A stretch of 64,000 nt of DNA from Psychrobacillus sp040274765. Lineage in GTDB: Bacteria; Bacillota; Bacilli; Bacillales_A; Planococcaceae. This document shows, one piece after another, positions 61,098-64,000 of this stretch. Below the pieces are notes generated by a model. That model saw only the letters and a program-made list of their open reading frames with translations, searched no databases and was not told the DNA's origin. The first letter of the stretch is position 1. Every line of letters begins with the position of its first letter. The stretch is from positions 1 through 64,000 of the forward strand of contig JBEMAY010000002.1 of the NCBI GenBank assembly GCA_040274765.1. Direction: 5' to 3'. Position numbers and translations under genes: made by a program.

Positions 61098-62372
61098 TCA
61101 CTCTATATCACTAATTAAAAAGGTGGATATCTCCGGAAAAATAGATAATACTACTATTAACATAATCATAATTATTGCATATGGAATGACCCCTTTAACA
61201 ATTTCATCAATCCTATTTGTTCTGTCTATTCCCTTTAAAACAAATAAGTTTAATCCAACCGGAGGAGAAATAAGAGCAAGCTCCATATTAATAACCATAA
61301 TAATAGCAAACCAAATTGGGTCAAAACCTAATGCCATAATTATTGGATATAAGATAGGTAAAGTGATTACCAAAATAGAAATTGTCTCCAAAAACATACC
61401 TAATATTAGTAATACTATGTTGATTAATATAAATATAATCCATGGCGAAATATCTTGACTTGTAGCATAGTTTGTAATCGTCTGAGGAATGTTTAAAATT
61501 GTCATTATGTAGCCAAGTAACATAGCTCCAACAATGATAAATAGAATCATTGCATTAGTTTTTACAGTTTCAATTATTATCTTTTTAAAATTAGCTAGAG
61601 TAAGGTTTTTATAGATAAATAACGAAATTGCAAAACTAACCATTACACCTACTGCCGCAGCTTCAGTGGGTGTAAAAATACCAGTGTAAATTCCCCCTAT
61701 TACAATTGCCGGCAATAACAAGCCCCAAATAGCAGTTTTAGTACCTTCCATTCTTTCAGCCCAAGTAGCTGGTTTATCTTTGATGTGACGAGTTTGATAA
61801 GAAGCAAAAATCATAAAAGATATAGTTAATATTATTCCCGGCACAATCCCAGCTATAAATAGTTTACCAATTGATTCACCAGTAACAGATCCATAAATAA
61901 TCATCGGAACACTCGGTGGTATTAATATACCGAGAGTACCACCAGCAGCTAACATTCCTAACACGTGCCTCTTATTATACCCTCTCTTAACCATTTCGGG
62001 TAAAGCTACCGCCCCTACTGTTACTGCAGTGGCAACGCTCGAACCAGAAATTGCTGCAAAAATAGCACAACAAAAGAGCGTTGCAATGGCAAGTCCTCCC
62101 GGTAAGTGACGAAACCACCTGCTGGCCATTTCATATAAATCTCTTCCAACTCCACTTACTAGTAGAACTTGACTCATTAATACATACATTGGGAGTGCAG
62201 TTAAGGAAAAATCATCTAAAGCTTTATAAGAGATAATCGGCACTTGCATAAATGCAAAAGTACCACCATTAAAAATATACATTCCAACTACTGCAAGTAA
62301 TGAAAGAGCAAATGCCACAGGTAAACCTAGAAGTAAAAACGTCCCTAGACCACCAATAAAGAAAATGTTCAA
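61098..62372 (-). CDS. dctM: TRAP transporter large permease (DctM)
   Basis: This 424-residue membrane protein has about 12 helices and DctM blocks such as GSSVATAVTVGAVALPEMVKRGY, then GTLGILIPPSVPMIIYG, and a late ALISPPVGLNLFVL. It is the ion-coupled channel of a TRAP importer for C4-dicarboxylates, sugar acids or similar. The start is TTG 62372 behind GGGGAGGGGAAC, overlapping the dctQ stop by four bases. Confidence 0.92.
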   Translation of the reverse strand: MNIFFIGGLGTFLLLGLPVAFALSLLAVVGMYIFNGGTFAFMQVPIISYKALDDFSLTALPMYVLMSQVLLVSGVGRDLYEMASRWFRHLPGGLAIATLFCCAIFAAISGSSVATAVTVGAVALPEMVKRGYNKRHVLGMLAAGGTLGILIPPSVPMIIYGSVTGESIGKLFIAGIVPGIILTISFMIFASYQTRHIKDKPATWAERMEGTKTAIWGLLLPAIVIGGIYTGIFTPTEAAAVGVMVSFAISLFIYKNLTLANFKKIIIETVKTNAMILFIIVGAMLLGYIMTILNIPQTITNYATSQDISPWIIFILINIVLLILGMFLETISILVITLPILYPIIMALGFDPIWFAIIMVINMELALISPPVGLNLFVLKGIDRTNRIDEIVKGVIPYAIIMIMLIVVLSIFPEISTFLISDIE

Positions 62373-62866
62373 ATATGTTCCCCTCCCCTGTGAATATCAC
62401 CATCTATTATCTGCAAGATAAAGGCTATGCACATTAAGGCACCCCCTACTGGTAAAAATAATTCCGGTAGGTACATTGGAATCCTTAATAAAGAGGAAGA
62501 GGTAATCCCTAATTCAAATGTATTCATCACATGGTGAAATCCGTAATACGTAAAGATAATACTAAATACTAAACCCATCGCATTTGATAAATAAGCAAGG
62601 ATTTTCTTAAACTTATCGTTCACGTTATTGATCAAGAGATCTACAGTAATATGAGAATAAGTTCTCACTGCATAAGCACTCCCCAAGAAACAACTTCCAA
62701 TAATAGAGTATGTGGAGAGTTCAGTTGCCCAAATGGTAGGGCTATTAAATAACCATCGAGAAATAACTTCATAGAATGTCATAAATGTTGTTAGCACTAT
62801 TAACAAACCTGCCGTATATGCACCTATTTTTATTAGTGTATCGGAGAGTTTATAAAGTGATTTCAT
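62369..62866 (-). CDS. dctQ: TRAP transporter small permease (DctQ)
   Basis: This 165-residue protein has four predicted helices and the DctQ family block VISRWLFNSPTIWATELSTYS. It pairs with DctM in the membrane. An AAAGGAGGGTAAG ribosome binding site precedes the ATG. It lies 13 bases behind dctP. Confidence 0.9.
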   Translation of the reverse strand: MKSLYKLSDTLIKIGAYTAGLLIVLTTFMTFYEVISRWLFNSPTIWATELSTYSIIGSCFLGSAYAVRTYSHITVDLLINNVNDKFKKILAYLSNAMGLVFSIIFTYYGFHHVMNTFELGITSSSLLRIPMYLPELFLPVGGALMCIAFILQIIDGDIHRGGEHI

Positions 62867-62879
62867 AACTTACCCTCCT

Positions 62880-63905
62880 TTATTGAACCAAGTCTAAAAG
62901 TTCATTCCCTGGTTCACCAGTGTTTTTTATAAATGCATCCCATGCAGGTTTAGCTGCTTCCTTCCATTCCTCCAGGTCTTCTTCGGGAACTTTATAAACT
63001 TCCATACCTCTGTCTTCTAACTCTTTAGCCGTTTTTTCATCTTCAGATTTTGCTTTGTCACGGATCCACTTTTCTGTCTCTTGAGCAGTTTCAGTTAGTA
63101 AGGTTTGAGTCTCTATAGGAAGGTCATCCCAAAACTTTTTATTAACCGCTAAAATAAATTCGAGATACGCATAATTGTTAATCGTTAAGTATTTTGTTAC
63201 CTCGTCATACTTCCTTTGAACCATAGCGGTTGTTCCAGAGGTTGCTCCGTCAACCGTGTTACGCTGTAATGCCATGTATACTTCTCCGCCACCCATGAAG
63301 ACCGGTGAAGCTCCATAAGCCTTTATCATTTCAGAAGGAATGTCACCTATGCTTCTAATTTTTAGTCCTTCAAAATCTTTCGGAGATTTTAGTGGTCGTT
63401 TATTATTTGCAAATTGAGCAAATCCATAATCTGCAAACATTAACACTTTTGCACCTTTATCTTCCATAGCAGTACGTAGCTTATCTCCAAACTCACCATT
63501 TAAAGCTTCGCCTGTTTTCTCATAGTCATTAAAGACATAAGGTACGTCGAATACTCCCATCACAGGTACTGTACTAGCCCAAAGAGTTGATGAGTTTACT
63601 CCCATCTCAACACCACCAGTTAAGATAGACTGGTTCATCTCTTTATCAGTTAATAATTGACCTGAAGGATATACTTGCATTTTTATAGCTCCACCTGATT
63701 TTTCCATAACATCTTTTGCAAATTGTTCGATACCTATCGCTACATGGTGATCCGCAGGTAAATTATAGGCTAGGCGAATTGTAGTTTCTTCATATCCTTT
63801 CACATCTGAGCTAACTGCCTTAGTTTCTCCATCACTAGAACTACATGCCGATAATAGTAAAGTTACTACAATTAGAAAAGAAAAAGCTTTCCACAATTTT
63901 GTCAT
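62880..63905 (-). CDS. dctP: TRAP transporter substrate-binding lipoprotein (DctP)
   Basis: This 341-residue protein has a lipoprotein signal ending LLLSAC (Cys21). The mature part has the DctP pattern TTIRLAYNLPADHHVAIGIEQFA, then GDIPSEMIKAYGASPVFMGGGEVYMALQRNTVDGATSG, which carries the conserved Arg region for a carboxylate ligand. It captures an organic acid outside the cell for DctQM. The start ATG overlaps a stop codon of an upstream frame (TGA at 63902-63904), behind AAGGAGG. The ligand is likely a sugar acid or dicarboxylate, which cannot be fixed. Confidence 0.93.
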   Translation of the reverse strand: MTKLWKAFSFLIVVTLLLSACSSSDGETKAVSSDVKGYEETTIRLAYNLPADHHVAIGIEQFAKDVMEKSGGAIKMQVYPSGQLLTDKEMNQSILTGGVEMGVNSSTLWASTVPVMGVFDVPYVFNDYEKTGEALNGEFGDKLRTAMEDKGAKVLMFADYGFAQFANNKRPLKSPKDFEGLKIRSIGDIPSEMIKAYGASPVFMGGGEVYMALQRNTVDGATSGTTAMVQRKYDEVTKYLTINNYAYLEFILAVNKKFWDDLPIETQTLLTETAQETEKWIRDKAKSEDEKTAKELEDRGMEVYKVPEEDLEEWKEAAKPAWDAFIKNTGEPGNELLDLVQ

Positions 63906-64000
63906 TTTATTTCCTCCTTAATAATATTTCTTTCGATATGCCTAATACGCCCTAATGGGTTCTTCGAGGATAAGCTTGCCGCAAAATCTGCTGCATCTAT
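63902..64000 (-). CDS. C-terminal end of an unidentified upstream gene (truncated by window edge)
   Basis: An open frame runs from the window edge to a TGA at 63902-63904, ending in NPLGRIRHIERNIIKEEIK. It overlaps the dctP start by four bases, as in a coupled operon. A second frame ends earlier, near 63941, in KLILEEPIRAY, and cannot be ruled out. Only about 32 residues are visible, so the gene cannot be named. Its place ahead of dctP suggests an enzyme for the imported acid. Confidence 0.35.
   Translation of the reverse strand: MDAADFAASLSSKNPLGRIRHIERNIIKEEIK

Overview
The window looks like chromosomal DNA from a low-GC, endospore-forming member of the Bacillales, Bacillaceae or Planococcaceae type. 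Supporting signs are strong AGGAGG-type ribosome binding sites, frequent TTG and GTG starts, compact T-tailed terminators, a YhcN/YlaJ-type sporulation lipoprotein, and relatives of Bacillus subtilis YceC/YceD/YceG/YceH, YkuI, YdaT, MsmX, YesL and the CYP152 fatty-acid peroxygenase. No rRNA, tRNA, insertion sequence, prophage or CRISPR array was seen. The species cannot be fixed from this sequence alone.

Layout. Positions 1-2102 (-) hold the N-terminal 700 residues of a Upf1-like SF1 helicase cut by the window edge. 2529-4450 (+) is a DUF485/ActP-type acetate uptake pair. 4485-6371 carries a spore lipoprotein and an M20 amidohydrolase. 6568-15697 (+) is a tellurium-resistance (Ter) stress locus. 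It has three TerD paralogues, a TelA protein and YceG, plus a module of an HpcH/HpaI aldolase-like protein, two phosphoribosyltransferase-like proteins and a HAD phosphatase. A good ECF-sigma promoter candidate precedes it. 15795-17894 carries a PucR-type regulator and an MsmX-like sugar-transport ATPase.

18008-34320 (-) is a 13-gene carbohydrate locus: sugar-binding lipoprotein, two permeases, dehydrogenases, two Gfo/Idh/MocA oxidoreductases, an odd companion protein, a TIM-barrel isomerase, an acetyl-esterase, a DUF4838 protein, an FAD oxidoreductase, an acetyltransferase and a large secreted beta-propeller protein. It has no ATPase of its own, so the MsmX-like ATPase nearby is the natural candidate. 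YesL and a second, nearly identical sugar-binding lipoprotein lie just beyond it (34649-36605).

36930-43588 holds a DMT exporter, a small unknown gene, a CYP152 peroxygenase, a 125-bp-period repeat array with signs of base-paired structure, an esterase, nagA-nagB and an unknown gene. 43674-48067 (-) pairs a GAF-GAF-PAS-GGDEF-EAL protein with a thiamine-diphosphate enzyme. 48599-55275 (-) is a Liv-type ABC transporter operon with an acyl-CoA ligase gene inside it, preceded by a sigma-A promoter and a strong cre-like site. The rest is NupC, a degenerate YkuI-type EAL protein, a SIMPL protein, a hydrolase/phosphatase pair, a YdaT-like stress protein and a TRAP transporter (dctP-dctQ-dctM) running to the window end.

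The themes are uptake and catabolism of carbohydrates, acids and nucleosides, envelope/metal stress, and cyclic-di-GMP signalling. The candidates for something less described are the Ter biosynthetic module, the carbohydrate locus of unknown substrate, the ligase-containing Liv operon and the structured repeat array.
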